64,000 bases of DNA, taken from assembly GCF_000379765.1 (NCBI RefSeq), contig NZ_KB903465.1, positions 248,001-312,000 on the forward strand, read 5' to 3'. The stretch comes from Flexithrix dorotheae DSM 6795 (GTDB lineage Bacteria > Bacteroidota > Bacteroidia > Cytophagales > Flammeovirgaceae). The notes below the pieces were generated by a model. That model was not told the origin of the DNA, ran no database searches, and worked only from the letters and a program-made list of their open reading frames with translations. Position numbers and translations under genes: made by a program. Shown here piece by piece: positions 28,514-38,144 of this stretch (its first letter is position 1; each line of letters begins with the position of its first letter).

Positions 28514-29602
28514 TTACCCTAACTCAATTAAGTGTTCAATAATTCTTTTAGCAGCTTTTCCATCCCACTTTTCCGGAATACTACCTTTCTTCCAATTACC
28601 GGCAAAAAGTTTTTCGAATGCTGGTTTTAAATTTTCAGGGAGTGTACCTATTAATTCATTTGTTCCCTGTGTTATAGTTTCAGGTCGTTCTGTATTATCT
28701 CTAAGCGTCATACAGGGCACTCCCAATACAGTGGTTTCTTCAGTAATTCCTCCAGAATCAGTAATCACAACTTTAGCATTTTTAACAAGAAAATTAAAGG
28801 CTAAATAACCAAGAGGAGGAATAGAATTGAAGTTTGGAGCTTTAATACCAAGTCTGTCCAATACCTGTTGTGTTCTGGGGTGAACTGGAAAAATAATCGG
28901 CATTCCTTGACTTTGAAGCACAATAGTTTCAATCATTATTTTTAACTTCTCTTCTTCATCCACATTCCCAGGCCTATGTAAAGTCATCACAATATATTTG
29001 GCTTCCTTCAATCCAACTTCTTCCCAGACATCAGGCTTTTGAAAGTCATCCTTCTTTTTAAGTAAAGTATCAATCATGGTGTTCCCTACAAAAAATATCC
29101 GGTTTTCAGGAATACCCAACTGCAACAAATTGCGATTAGCGACTTTGGAAGTGGTAAAAAAATAATCGGTTATACTATCCGTCACCATTCTGTTAATTTC
29201 TTCAGGCATAGTAAGATCCCCTGAACGAATTCCTGCTTCCACATGAGCAACTTTAACATTAAGTTTTTTGGCGACAATAGCACATGCCATTGTAGAAGTT
29301 ACATCCCCAACTACCAAGCATAAATCTGTCCCTTTTTCAAATAATAGCTTTTCATAACCTATCATAATCTTAGCAGTTTGTTCGGCTTGAGTACCACCGC
29401 CTGCTCCCAAATTCACATCTGGCTGAGGGATTCCCAACTCATCAAAAAAGTCACCACTCATTTTTTTATCATAATGCTGCCCTGTGTGTACTAACCTGAA
29501 AGAGATGGACCTCCCTTTATTTTGCTGTGCTTTAATAGCATCAATGATAGGTGCTATTTTCATGAAATTTGGGCGAGCACCTGCAATTAAATCAATTTGC
29601 AT
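28514..29602 (-). CDS. Non-hydrolysing UDP-N-acetylglucosamine 2-epimerase (WecB/WlbD type)
   Basis: 362 residues. Family motifs: GARPNFMKIAPI, VHTGQHYDKKMSGDFF, HVEAGIRSGDLTMPEEINR, VMTLHRPGNVD and ITDSGGITEET. Its substrate could be UDP-GlcNAc (WecB) or the diacetamido uronic acid (WlbD/WbpI). Because wlbA, wlbB and wlbC are in the same locus and lack another 2-epimerase, I favour the WlbD role, giving UDP-ManNAc3NAcA. The 44148 gene is the hydrolysing NeuC type. It ends one base from the CapK-like gene. Confidence 0.88.
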   Translation of the reverse strand: MQIDLIAGARPNFMKIAPIIDAIKAQQNKGRSISFRLVHTGQHYDKKMSGDFFDELGIPQPDVNLGAGGGTQAEQTAKIMIGYEKLLFEKGTDLCLVVGDVTSTMACAIVAKKLNVKVAHVEAGIRSGDLTMPEEINRMVTDSITDYFFTTSKVANRNLLQLGIPENRIFFVGNTMIDTLLKKKDDFQKPDVWEEVGLKEAKYIVMTLHRPGNVDEEEKLKIMIETIVLQSQGMPIIFPVHPRTQQVLDRLGIKAPNFNSIPPLGYLAFNFLVKNAKVVITDSGGITEETTVLGVPCMTLRDNTERPETITQGTNELIGTLPENLKPAFEKLFAGNWKKGSIPEKWDGKAAKRIIEHLIELG

Positions 29603-29603
29603 T

Positions 29604-30929
29604 TTAGTCTAAGGAGATTAAGTTTTGAAAATGTTTCAGTTTTCCTGCTTTTGTCCTTTTTATTACTTTTTTCTGTTCGAATGTGGCTTTAAGTCCCGGT
29701 TCTAAATATTTATCCATAGCTTTTTTTATTTGCTCCTTTTCGAAAGTGTTTAATGAACGCTCTGCCACATATTCATAATGAAAGTGATCAAGCGCCAATT
29801 GTTTAATGATAAACTCTTTCACAATACTCCCCTGTTCTAATAAAGATTTAGAGATATAATAAAATGTTAAACCTGGAGATTTTTTACCACTCGGGAGTAA
29901 TGCAATATCATTTGTCCTGCCTGTCACTTTCTCCAAAACCTGATAATTACCTTTTCTATTTCTGGAAAGAATGGCTGTATCCCCAAGTTCATACCGAATA
30001 AAGGGCATAGCTTTGTTATATAAAGCAGTAACAATTACCCGCCCTTCTTCCCCAGGAGGCACAGCATGATTCTTTTCGTCCAATATCTCAACAAATAGCG
30101 ATTCATAGTTTAATAGCCAGTCGCCATCTTTGTCTTCAAATGCAATAAGATCAAGTTCTGCCGCTCCATATTCATTCACCACCCTTACTCCGAAGCCTTC
30201 TTCCAATATCTTTCTGTCTAACTGACTACAAACTTCTGATGTAGTGAAAACCACTTGCAAGTTAGGGCATACAGCTTTAGCGGTTACTCCTTTATCAATT
30301 AGAAAACGTGCAAAAAGTACCAGGCTACTGGTATAGCCATTCACATAGTAGTAAGGATTATTTTTAAAAGAATGAAAAATTTGTTCTAACTTCTCATCGG
30401 ATAAATCAAACACAGGAAAGCGTTTCCTTTTTGCGATTTTATCTTTTATCAGTTCCTTATAATATTTTATACCTCCCAAAGGGATCCCATAAAACCGTGC
30501 CTGCAAGCTATTACCAAACTCAACACCAAATTGCCCAAATCGATGGATATTAATGGCCCAACTCATTGCATGGCAATATTTATCTTTTGCAAAATAAAAT
30601 GGGGTACCTGAGGAACCAGAAGTATTGTGCAAATGAACATTTTTGGCTGTAAACCCTTCACTCAATCTACAGGAAAGAGGCTGCTGTAAATCTTTTTTGG
30701 TTAAAACAGGAATACTTTGCCAGTCATCTTTTCTAAAGAAACCGTTTTTAACAAACTGCCTGTACACAGAATTATACTGGAAATGATGCCTGAAGATTGC
30801 CCAAGAAGCTTGTTCATTTCTTTTAATTATTTCATGAGTATTTAGCTGGTGAATTTGAAGTAGTTTCTGTTGAGCTTGTTCAATGGGAAACCCCTGAAAA
30901 GTAAGTGATTTTTGAAAAAGGTTAATCAT
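29604..30929 (-). CDS. CapK-type AMP-binding protein (phenylacetate-CoA ligase family)
   Basis: 441 residues. The nucleotide-binding loop reads HNTSGSSGTPFYF (about 100), the acyl-AMP motif is VVNEYGAAELDLIAFED, and ALYNKAMPFIRYELGD with EKVTGRTNDIALLPSG completes the adenylate-forming fold. Members found in capsule loci are called CapK; their substrates are unknown, possibly an acyl or amino-acyl decoration. The spacing of 1-2 bases to both neighbours shows tight coupling. Confidence 0.85.
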   Translation of the reverse strand: MINLFQKSLTFQGFPIEQAQQKLLQIHQLNTHEIIKRNEQASWAIFRHHFQYNSVYRQFVKNGFFRKDDWQSIPVLTKKDLQQPLSCRLSEGFTAKNVHLHNTSGSSGTPFYFAKDKYCHAMSWAINIHRFGQFGVEFGNSLQARFYGIPLGGIKYYKELIKDKIAKRKRFPVFDLSDEKLEQIFHSFKNNPYYYVNGYTSSLVLFARFLIDKGVTAKAVCPNLQVVFTTSEVCSQLDRKILEEGFGVRVVNEYGAAELDLIAFEDKDGDWLLNYESLFVEILDEKNHAVPPGEEGRVIVTALYNKAMPFIRYELGDTAILSRNRKGNYQVLEKVTGRTNDIALLPSGKKSPGLTFYYISKSLLEQGSIVKEFIIKQLALDHFHYEYVAERSLNTFEKEQIKKAMDKYLEPGLKATFEQKKVIKRTKAGKLKHFQNLISLD

Positions 30930-30931
30930 GC

Positions 30932-31972
30932 TTAAGATTCTAGGATGTTATTCCATTTTAATTTAACATTCTCCCAGGCAAATTCTTCAGCCTTTTTTCT
31001 GGCATTGGAAGATAACATAATATATTTTTCAATATCCTTAGCGAGGTTTGTTATTTCATCTACCATCATATCAGAATCACCACAATTAATCATCACACCT
31101 TCTTTACCATTTTCAAATAAAAAAGGAATCCCTCCAGGGTTAGTAGTAATGACAGGGAATCCTAATGCCATCGCCTCTATAACACTAACCGGAGTATTAT
31201 CTACATTTGTAGTATTAATAAAAATATTATATTTCTTTGATAAGGCAATCCAATCTCCTTTAGATAATCTTCCTGTAAATGTGACAAAATTATCGACTCC
31301 TAACATTTTTGCGTACTCCTGTGCTTTAACCATACTGCCATCTTTATCAGGTCCAACCATGCAGAGTTGAGTATTTGTAAAACCTTTAGCGGTTAACTTT
31401 TTTAATACATCAATGGCCATACAGGGATTATATATTTTATGAAATGACCTTACCCATAAAAGTTTAATTCCCTCTTCTTTGTTTATTGCCTTTTCCACTA
31501 ATGGGTAGTTCTTAATATTTATATAATTAGGAATAACTTGAAAGTCCCTCTCAATAACCTTTTCCATAGCCTCTTTTAAATAATTAGAGGGACATACTAC
31601 TTTAAAAGCCTTGCTCAAATACCTTTTCATTATATTTGGAGACTGTTTGGCTCTTCTTGGCAAACTTCCTCCATGAAGAATTGGAATATATTTTAAATTA
31701 AACCAGCCTGCTATTCTTGCAGATGTCCAGGCAAAAAAGAATGCAGAAGTACTATAAGTATCAATGAGCAAATAGTTGGCATTTCTATTTTTAAGAACCA
31801 ACAGCCACATATGAAAGAGTCGAAAAATTGGATGTGGAATAGATGATCCTCGAATTACTTTATACACCTCCTTTAATTTAACACCCAAAGTGTCAACAGA
31901 TGTCGGTGTAAAACCATGTTTGGACAATTGATTTCCAATAAAAAGTATCTTAAGTTTATACTGACTTTTCAT
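30932..31972 (-). CDS. Glycosyltransferase family 4
   Basis: 346 residues. Motifs: LKYIPILHGGSLP (acceptor domain), VVCPSNYLKEAMEK, LLWVRSFHKIYNP, and the donor motif NTTNVDNTPVSVIEAMALGFPVI with an E-x(7)-E-like arrangement. A short hydrophobic patch near residue 55 may associate with the membrane. Sugar specificity cannot be read from sequence. It lies between the polymerase gene (8-base gap) and the CapK gene (2-base gap). Confidence 0.85.
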   Translation of the reverse strand: MKSQYKLKILFIGNQLSKHGFTPTSVDTLGVKLKEVYKVIRGSSIPHPIFRLFHMWLLVLKNRNANYLLIDTYSTSAFFFAWTSARIAGWFNLKYIPILHGGSLPRRAKQSPNIMKRYLSKAFKVVCPSNYLKEAMEKVIERDFQVIPNYINIKNYPLVEKAINKEEGIKLLWVRSFHKIYNPCMAIDVLKKLTAKGFTNTQLCMVGPDKDGSMVKAQEYAKMLGVDNFVTFTGRLSKGDWIALSKKYNIFINTTNVDNTPVSVIEAMALGFPVITTNPGGIPFLFENGKEGVMINCGDSDMMVDEITNLAKDIEKYIMLSSNARKKAEEFAWENVKLKWNNILES

Positions 31973-31980
31973 GAAAAAAT

Positions 31981-33342
31981 CTATAACTCCCGTCTAATAT
32001 TTATTTGAGACAAACCAACTAATAATGGTGTAACAAAAGTTCGCATAGCAGCATGAAATGATGTAAAAATACCAATTAAGAATAAAGAAATTAATATAGA
32101 TTTACAAAGCGGACTTATTTTTATTTTAAGTATATTGTAACTTAAACCCAAAAATATTAGAATAAAGATCAAACCCAAACTTCCATGTTCTGCTAATAAT
32201 CGACTGAATTCAACATGGGCAAGATTACCATTATGAGTAGGTCTCAGATATTTAGATGCCCCTGCACCTACTCCAGTAATTGGAAACTCCAAAAGTAATT
32301 CAATATCACCTAGTAAAATATCAAAACGATTAGTTGTGTACAAATTTAATGTCTTATCTCGAGTTCCTTTTAAGGTACTTTGAGTCTCCCCTTGATACCT
32401 CAATAAAAGTTTCCCATCGGTAATTTGATTTCCCAAAGTAATTGTAATTATAATTATGAAGGTAGCTGGCAAAACATATTTTTTGAAGTTAGGCAGTCGA
32501 TATTTTATTCTGTCTTTTAAAGAAAGATTTGAGACATACCAGCCAACAATAATAATTCCTAATGCACCTCCTAACATACCCCCTCTCGAAAAGGTAAGTA
32601 AACCCTGAAATAAAAATCCAAAAAGTAGAAATGCATCTAATTTTCTTAATCCACTCCATTTCCATCGGTTTAACCAAAACAAAAAGGTTAGAAAGGCACC
32701 AAGTCCTAAAGCCGTTGAAACCTGATTTGAACCAAATCCCCCTGTGGTAGAAAAATTAGCACCTAAATTAAACTCTATTTCATTGTACGCTGGAGTTTTA
32801 ATGAAAGTAAATACCAAAACACAGAATAAAGGGTATAACATTAGCCCTAGTGTATTTTTAAGATGAGGAAAAACTAAACCAATATTACTAAAATATAAAA
32901 TGGCTAAAGTCAAATTGACAGGTCCTAGTAAATTAAATACAATATCAGAAAATATTACCTGACTACTCAAATCAAAAAATAAAGCGGGCAATAGCAAAAT
33001 AAACAACCAAAAACCTACTTTTCTTTTCACATTATTTCTTATTATCCCATATCCAAGTAATATGAACATCAAGTATTTACTTAATTCGTAAGGAACATAG
33101 GGCGAAGTTTGAGCCATCCTTGCCAATAGCTCAAAAGGAACTAAATAGGCTATTAAATAAGAAATCGCTAAATTCCTGCTAAAGTTGTGACCTGATAACA
33201 CAGCAGACAATGATTTGAAAAAAACATAATAAAACCAGAATATCAATGGCCATGGACTTACTGTAGAAGAGATTCCTAATAAAGCATGAAAAACCAGCCA
33301 GTACTTTTTTTTGTGTATATTTAAAAGTTTACCTAAAAACAC
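31981..33342 (-). CDS. wzy: O-antigen/polysaccharide polymerase (Wzy-like)
   Basis: 453 residues with about eleven membrane helices. Near residues 340-390 is the Wzy_C/O-antigen ligase loop: FPITGVGAGASKYLRPTHNGNLAHVEFSRLLAEHGSLGL, where the H-x(n)-E/H cluster before the last helices is typical of polymerases and WaaL ligases. In a locus with a Wzx flippase, Wzy is the more likely role; a ligase cannot be ruled out. The start is GTG, inside the preceding glycosyltransferase gene (14-base overlap). Confidence 0.8.
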   Translation of the reverse strand: MFLGKLLNIHKKKYWLVFHALLGISSTVSPWPLIFWFYYVFFKSLSAVLSGHNFSRNLAISYLIAYLVPFELLARMAQTSPYVPYELSKYLMFILLGYGIIRNNVKRKVGFWLFILLLPALFFDLSSQVIFSDIVFNLLGPVNLTLAILYFSNIGLVFPHLKNTLGLMLYPLFCVLVFTFIKTPAYNEIEFNLGANFSTTGGFGSNQVSTALGLGAFLTFLFWLNRWKWSGLRKLDAFLLFGFLFQGLLTFSRGGMLGGALGIIIVGWYVSNLSLKDRIKYRLPNFKKYVLPATFIIIITITLGNQITDGKLLLRYQGETQSTLKGTRDKTLNLYTTNRFDILLGDIELLLEFPITGVGAGASKYLRPTHNGNLAHVEFSRLLAEHGSLGLIFILIFLGLSYNILKIKISPLCKSILISLFLIGIFTSFHAAMRTFVTPLLVGLSQINIRREL

Positions 33343-34462
33343 TTTGGGGTTTATTTAGTCCTGATTCTTCATTTAATCCAATTACTTTTAATAATTCTTT
33401 GTACCCTTTGGCAAAGGCCTCTCCACTATAATATTTTTTAACACTTTGATGCAAAAAATCGGCTTTCTTAATTGCAATATCTGGTTTGCTAATTGCCTCT
33501 AAAATAGCTTCAGCAAATTGTTCAGGGTTTGATTTAGGAATCAACCATCCTCCTTTTCCGAGATTAACCACCTTAGCGCATTGGCCTACATCTGTTACTA
33601 CCACAGGTTTTCTGGCTAAACCATATTCAAGTAATGTCACAGGTAATCCTTCGGATGTAGACGAAAGCACTGCTATATCTGATTGCTGAACTAAAGACAT
33701 TACATCTATTCGAGATCCCATTAATTCAATTTCATTTTCTAATACCAATTCATCAATCAGGTTGCTCAACTTAAGATGATACTCTTCATCAGGGAAAGCT
33801 CCAACCAAAAATAATTTAAGCTGTTTTGCTCCTTTTAATTTATGTTTTGCCAATGATAATGCTCTTACCAGTGTAAAATGGTCTTTTGGATACCTCAGGT
33901 TGGAAACACAAATGATATTAATAAAACTCTCTTGTTTTTTCTCCTCTAAAAACTGACAAACTGCTTCTTCAGGAAAGTTATGGAGCAACACGATTTTCTC
34001 TTGGGGAAGTTTCATATTTTTTCTGGACCAATCAAGCAAGTCTTCATTAACCGTTATAATTCCATCAATTTTAAAAGAAATTGCTTTATACAACAAGTTT
34101 TGAAAAGAAGGCTTAGCTGCTCTAGCACCATTATGGTCATGCCAAATTAACCTAACCTTTGGAAATAAAACCTTAATGCCTACACCCCAAATAACAGACG
34201 AGGAATGAGCATGTACCACCTGGATATTATACTGCTTAATTAAGTGAGTTAACTCATTAAATGATTTTAAATCAAGGATGTGCTTCTTATATAATTTGAA
34301 ATAAGGGAGATCTTTATTGATAAGTTTTTCCAGTGCCCCTCCACTTCTGGTAGCGCAAAGAATTACGTTATAATTTTTTCCTTTCAATAAATGGCTTATA
34401 CTCAAAGCCATTCTTTCAGCTCCTCCTGAATGAAGTGAATCGACTAACTGAAGTATATTCAA
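33329..34462 (-). CDS. Glycosyltransferase family 4
   Basis: 377 residues. NILQLVDSLHSGGAERMALS is the classic GT4 N-terminus with the GGAE loop. Then come VVHAHSSSVIWGVG, NIICVSNLRYPKDHFTLVRAL and the donor motif SSTSEGLPVTLLEYGLARKPVV (EGxP...E). The start is TTG; the match of the N-terminus to the family supports it. It overlaps the neighbouring genes by 4 and 14 bases. Confidence 0.88.
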   Translation of the reverse strand: MNILQLVDSLHSGGAERMALSISHLLKGKNYNVILCATRSGGALEKLINKDLPYFKLYKKHILDLKSFNELTHLIKQYNIQVVHAHSSSVIWGVGIKVLFPKVRLIWHDHNGARAAKPSFQNLLYKAISFKIDGIITVNEDLLDWSRKNMKLPQEKIVLLHNFPEEAVCQFLEEKKQESFINIICVSNLRYPKDHFTLVRALSLAKHKLKGAKQLKLFLVGAFPDEEYHLKLSNLIDELVLENEIELMGSRIDVMSLVQQSDIAVLSSTSEGLPVTLLEYGLARKPVVVTDVGQCAKVVNLGKGGWLIPKSNPEQFAEAILEAISKPDIAIKKADFLHQSVKKYYSGEAFAKGYKELLKVIGLNEESGLNKPQSVFR

Positions 34463-35586
34463 ATTAATGATTTTATGTCTTTTTCAAATCTTTCCAGTGT
34501 ATATTGTCTAGACCATTCCATTGCCTTTTTTGATACTTTTAGGTAGTCTCTTTTTTTACAAATATAATTTATTATACACTTGGATATAGATTCAGGATTT
34601 GGTGTAAGTAACTCTCCTCTTTTCCCAAAACCAACCATCTCTGGTACACAGGAGACTGGCGAGGTTATAGGAATACAACCCCACCACATGGCTTCTGCAA
34701 CAGCTTTAGGCCAGCCCTCAGACTTAGAAATAAAAATTAAAAAATGGGATTCAATTAAAACCGCCTTAACCTTTTCTGCCGATACATTGCCTAAAAAATG
34801 TACTTGATCCTGGATTTGCAAATTTAGTACTTTTTCTCTTAATCTTTCCCTTTCCAAGCCATCGCCACAAAAAGTCATAGTTACATTTACACCTTGCTTT
34901 TGTAATAAGTAAACCACTTCAAGTCCAATCTCCGGTCTTTTATTTTTTACTAACCCACCCACAAAGACCAACTTTACCTGATTGGCTGAATGTATTGATT
35001 TTTGAATATCAAGCCTGTCCATTTCTGAATAGGATGCAGTATAAAATGGTTTAATATTTTTAGTATTATTTGACCAATTCCCATATACTAATGCCATCAT
35101 ATTTTTTGTAAGAAAAGCACTTTTCAATATAAACCTCTGTAAACGATAGCTCCAAGGTTGTTTACTTACAGGATCCCAATTCCCGGCATATTTAGCTGTT
35201 TTGGTTTTATGAGGAAATAATATTTGTAAGAAACAACCAATTAAACCTACATTACCTGGACATCTCAAATGAATATGATTAGCATTTTTCATTGCGATGA
35301 AGCAGTAAATAATAATTTTAATTATTTTTATTGGTGCTATAAATCTTTCTTTATTTGTGAGAATATTGAAAGCTGGAATAGGGATAAAAGATATATTTGG
35401 ATGTTCATAAGGCAAATCTATAGCCCTTGGAATTGAAGCATTAGGATTTAAAACGCCTATAACCTTCACATTTTCTACATGATTTAGCCAGATATTCATT
35501 TCCCTTATATAAGGCCCATAAGCATAATATTTCCCATTGTGAAATGTGTGGTTAACATGGGTGATAATAAGAAAGGGATTTCTCAA
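34459..35586 (-). CDS. Glycosyltransferase family 4
   Basis: 375 residues. ADHIHLRCPGN-like ANHIHLRCPGNVGLIG lies in the acceptor half. The donor half holds VFVGGLVKNKRPEIGLEV, MTFCGDGLERERL and FISKSEGWPKAVAEAMWWGCIPI. The EGWPKAVAEAM motif is a normal variant of EGFPxxxxE. The start is TTG with a 4-base overlap with the upstream gene. The stop (34459) overlaps the next start. Confidence 0.85.
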   Translation of the reverse strand: MRNPFLIITHVNHTFHNGKYYAYGPYIREMNIWLNHVENVKVIGVLNPNASIPRAIDLPYEHPNISFIPIPAFNILTNKERFIAPIKIIKIIIYCFIAMKNANHIHLRCPGNVGLIGCFLQILFPHKTKTAKYAGNWDPVSKQPWSYRLQRFILKSAFLTKNMMALVYGNWSNNTKNIKPFYTASYSEMDRLDIQKSIHSANQVKLVFVGGLVKNKRPEIGLEVVYLLQKQGVNVTMTFCGDGLERERLREKVLNLQIQDQVHFLGNVSAEKVKAVLIESHFLIFISKSEGWPKAVAEAMWWGCIPITSPVSCVPEMVGFGKRGELLTPNPESISKCIINYICKKRDYLKVSKKAMEWSRQYTLERFEKDIKSLI

Positions 35587-36725
35587 GCTAATAATGAATT
35601 ATAAAATTTAATATTTTCTTTATACAAATGCTCAATACTAAATCTTTCATAAACATCCTTACGAGCATTACTTCCTAGTTCTTGAGCTTTTAAAGGATTT
35701 TTAAATAGATAAACTACTTTTTCTGCAATATCCTCAGGATCAAATGGATCACATAAAAGGCCTGTTTTATCATCTTTCACTACTTCTGAACCTGGACCTA
35801 ACTTACTTCCCACCAAGGCTTTTCCCATGCTTAACACTTCAATCCAAGCTAAAGGCATCGCCTCCATGTGTGAAGGATAAACACATACTTCAGACTCCTC
35901 AATAAACTTAGGCATCTTATTATTTTCTATTGGTCCTAAAAACTGAATACAATTCTTTACTGAAGAATCAATAAAATCATTTAAAAACTCTATATATGAC
36001 TTCCCCGTTTTTGGAAATTTCCAATCACGACCAGCAATTAATAAATGCGCGTTAGAAACCTCTTTTTTTATTAATGGAAAGGCTTGAATCAATTGTCTAA
36101 TACCTTTTTTTTCACATACTGTTCCTGCAAAAAAAATTCTACCTGAAACTTTCTTTAAAATGTCTGAAGGGTAAAATGAATCTAAATTTGCAGGGTTATA
36201 GATTACCTTACCTTTTTTGTCTGAAAAATCAATATACTTTGAGGTATGCTCCATTACATAGTTACTAACCCCAATAATTTTATCAGCATTTTTGAAAGAA
36301 CGCTTTTCCTGAAAACCTTTCCAAAAGTTAATTTTTCTTTTTTCAGATTCAGCAAAAAAATGATGACCTCCATGTAACCGAATTACATATTTAATATCTC
36401 TGTTTTTTTTTATAAAGGCAAAACCGAACTCTGATGCCTCAATGATGTTTATTTTATCTTTTTTATGTATTTGATCTAGTTTTCGGTTAATTTTTTTTGC
36501 ATGAATCAGCCAGTTAAGTCCTTTAAGTTTATTATTTCCCAATCGATAAATAGCAACTCCTTCGTCAATTTCATATTCGTCTGCAGAATTCATATTCATT
36601 CCTACAATCGATACGTTATGCCCATTTTTTATTAAGGCATGTCCTAGCGTTTTTATAAAGGTACCTACACCACCATGAGGGTAACCTTCCCTTGGGTATT
36701 CATGAGTTAGAAAGCAAATGTGCAT
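35583..36725 (-). CDS. Glycosyltransferase family 4
   Basis: 380 residues. The N-terminus HICFLTHEYPREGYPHGGVGTFIKTL is typical of GT4. NIIEASEFGF, IGVSNYVMEHTSKY, IFFAGTVCEKKGIRQLIQAF and the donor motif YPSHMEAMPLAWIEVLSMGKAL follow. In the donor motif MEAMPLAWIE replaces EGxPxxxxE. An A9 run on the coding strand lies near 36403-36411. The ATG start lies within the end of the upstream gene (26-base overlap). Confidence 0.85.
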   Translation of the reverse strand: MHICFLTHEYPREGYPHGGVGTFIKTLGHALIKNGHNVSIVGMNMNSADEYEIDEGVAIYRLGNNKLKGLNWLIHAKKINRKLDQIHKKDKINIIEASEFGFAFIKKNRDIKYVIRLHGGHHFFAESEKRKINFWKGFQEKRSFKNADKIIGVSNYVMEHTSKYIDFSDKKGKVIYNPANLDSFYPSDILKKVSGRIFFAGTVCEKKGIRQLIQAFPLIKKEVSNAHLLIAGRDWKFPKTGKSYIEFLNDFIDSSVKNCIQFLGPIENNKMPKFIEESEVCVYPSHMEAMPLAWIEVLSMGKALVGSKLGPGSEVVKDDKTGLLCDPFDPEDIAEKVVYLFKNPLKAQELGSNARKDVYERFSIEHLYKENIKFYNSLLA

Positions 36726-38100
36726 TACTTTTTAAAATTATTTTTGAAATAAAATCTGAGGATAAGTCTAAACTAAAGCCTGTAACACGCTCTAACCAGA
36801 TTAACCTTTCAGAACCAACAGTATTTGGAAATTTTATAGATTGTTGCACACAATTTAAAATATCACTTTTTTTATTTATCCAACCCACAGCATCAATTCC
36901 TTTTAATGTCTCAAAATGCTGAAAATTATAAATTGTTTTAACACTCCAGTTTTTTGCAAAAGGAAAATCATAATTAATATATAGGGCTGGACGATTAAAA
37001 ACTGCAAAATCCAAAGCCATTGTAGATCCGATATTTATAACAGTATTACAATGATAAGCCAGGTTTACAAGTAATTTCACATCTTCAAATTTTGGAAAAT
37101 TCATTGTCCAAAAGCTTCCATTGTTCCATCTAGGAGGAATATGTTTTATATATAAAAATTTATTTAAAACTTTCTTATACCGTTCAACAGTTTCAACTGG
37201 GACTTGCCTAAATAATAGTTCAATAGATGAATCCATACTAAGTGCTTCTGCTACATCATTTAAATAATGTGAATCATAAGGTGAAGTTGTTTTATCATCT
37301 CCTGAAAATAGTACCCAGCTTTTATCTTTATTTAGTTTATACTTTTTAGCAAATTCTTCTCTGGAAACAATCAATTCACTTTTTTTATAAAAATCAAATT
37401 GAGGAGTCCCAGTTACAAAAATTTGTTCATCCTTTACTTCCGGATAATAATATCTTAATTCTTTTCTCATATAATCAGACCAAACAAAATACATGTCAGT
37501 TCTAAAGGGGAGCCTTGCTTTTGGCAAATTATCCCAAGAAAAAATAGCTGTACTACTTTGAATCCCTAAATCTTGAGCAGCCAACATTATGGGCATACCT
37601 TCTGGAATTCGTTGATGTGTACAAAAAATAAAATCAGGTTTTATTTCCAGTAATTGTTCTCTAACAAAATTATAAGCAGTTGACGATTTAGAAAAACTAA
37701 AAAGCCTTTTCTCCTCTTTTAAAATTCTTTCCTCCGAAACCCAAAAGCTACCTAATAATTTTGCTATACTGTACAAAATCTTTCTTTTTAGATTATTATT
37801 TTTCTTATTCCAATTACTTAATATCGTTTTATTTTTAGTTTTTGCTACATTTAATATTAATCTTGCATAAGAAATCGCTTCCCTCCATAATCGTATTTTT
37901 GTTGGTTCAGTAAATTTCACAAAATCAATACTAGTTAATGGTTTTATGTTATGCAATTGCTCAATTTCCCGCAATATTGTTTTATCTAAACTATGCCAAA
38001 TCACAACTTCTGCATTGTTATTTATTAAATTTGGAATTAAATCTGAATACAAATAATTTCTAACACCAACACCATCAGGTATTATTAAGCAAACCTTCAT
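36700..38100 (-). CDS. Probable GT-B fold surface-carbohydrate biosynthesis protein
   Basis: 466 residues, no signal peptide. VCLIIPDGVGVRNYLYSDLIPNL opens a Rossmann-like domain. FIFCTHQRIPEGMPIMLAAQ, STAIFSWDNLPKARLPF, YFVWSDYMRKELRYYYPEV and FVTGTPQFDFY resemble the glycogen-phosphorylase/GT-B group of CDP-glycerol-type or UDP-epimerase-like transferases found in capsule loci. VINIGSTMALDFAVFNRPALYI is in the position of the donor-binding loop. I cannot name the sugar or confirm transferase activity. The context within the glycosyltransferase run supports a role in assembling the repeat unit. Confidence 0.65.
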   Translation of the reverse strand: MKVCLIIPDGVGVRNYLYSDLIPNLINNNAEVVIWHSLDKTILREIEQLHNIKPLTSIDFVKFTEPTKIRLWREAISYARLILNVAKTKNKTILSNWNKKNNNLKRKILYSIAKLLGSFWVSEERILKEEKRLFSFSKSSTAYNFVREQLLEIKPDFIFCTHQRIPEGMPIMLAAQDLGIQSSTAIFSWDNLPKARLPFRTDMYFVWSDYMRKELRYYYPEVKDEQIFVTGTPQFDFYKKSELIVSREEFAKKYKLNKDKSWVLFSGDDKTTSPYDSHYLNDVAEALSMDSSIELLFRQVPVETVERYKKVLNKFLYIKHIPPRWNNGSFWTMNFPKFEDVKLLVNLAYHCNTVINIGSTMALDFAVFNRPALYINYDFPFAKNWSVKTIYNFQHFETLKGIDAVGWINKKSDILNCVQQSIKFPNTVGSERLIWLERVTGFSLDLSSDFISKIILKSNAHLLSNS

Positions 38101-38144
38101 TATTAATTAAATAATTATGTATAGCTAATTGATTTCTATAAATA

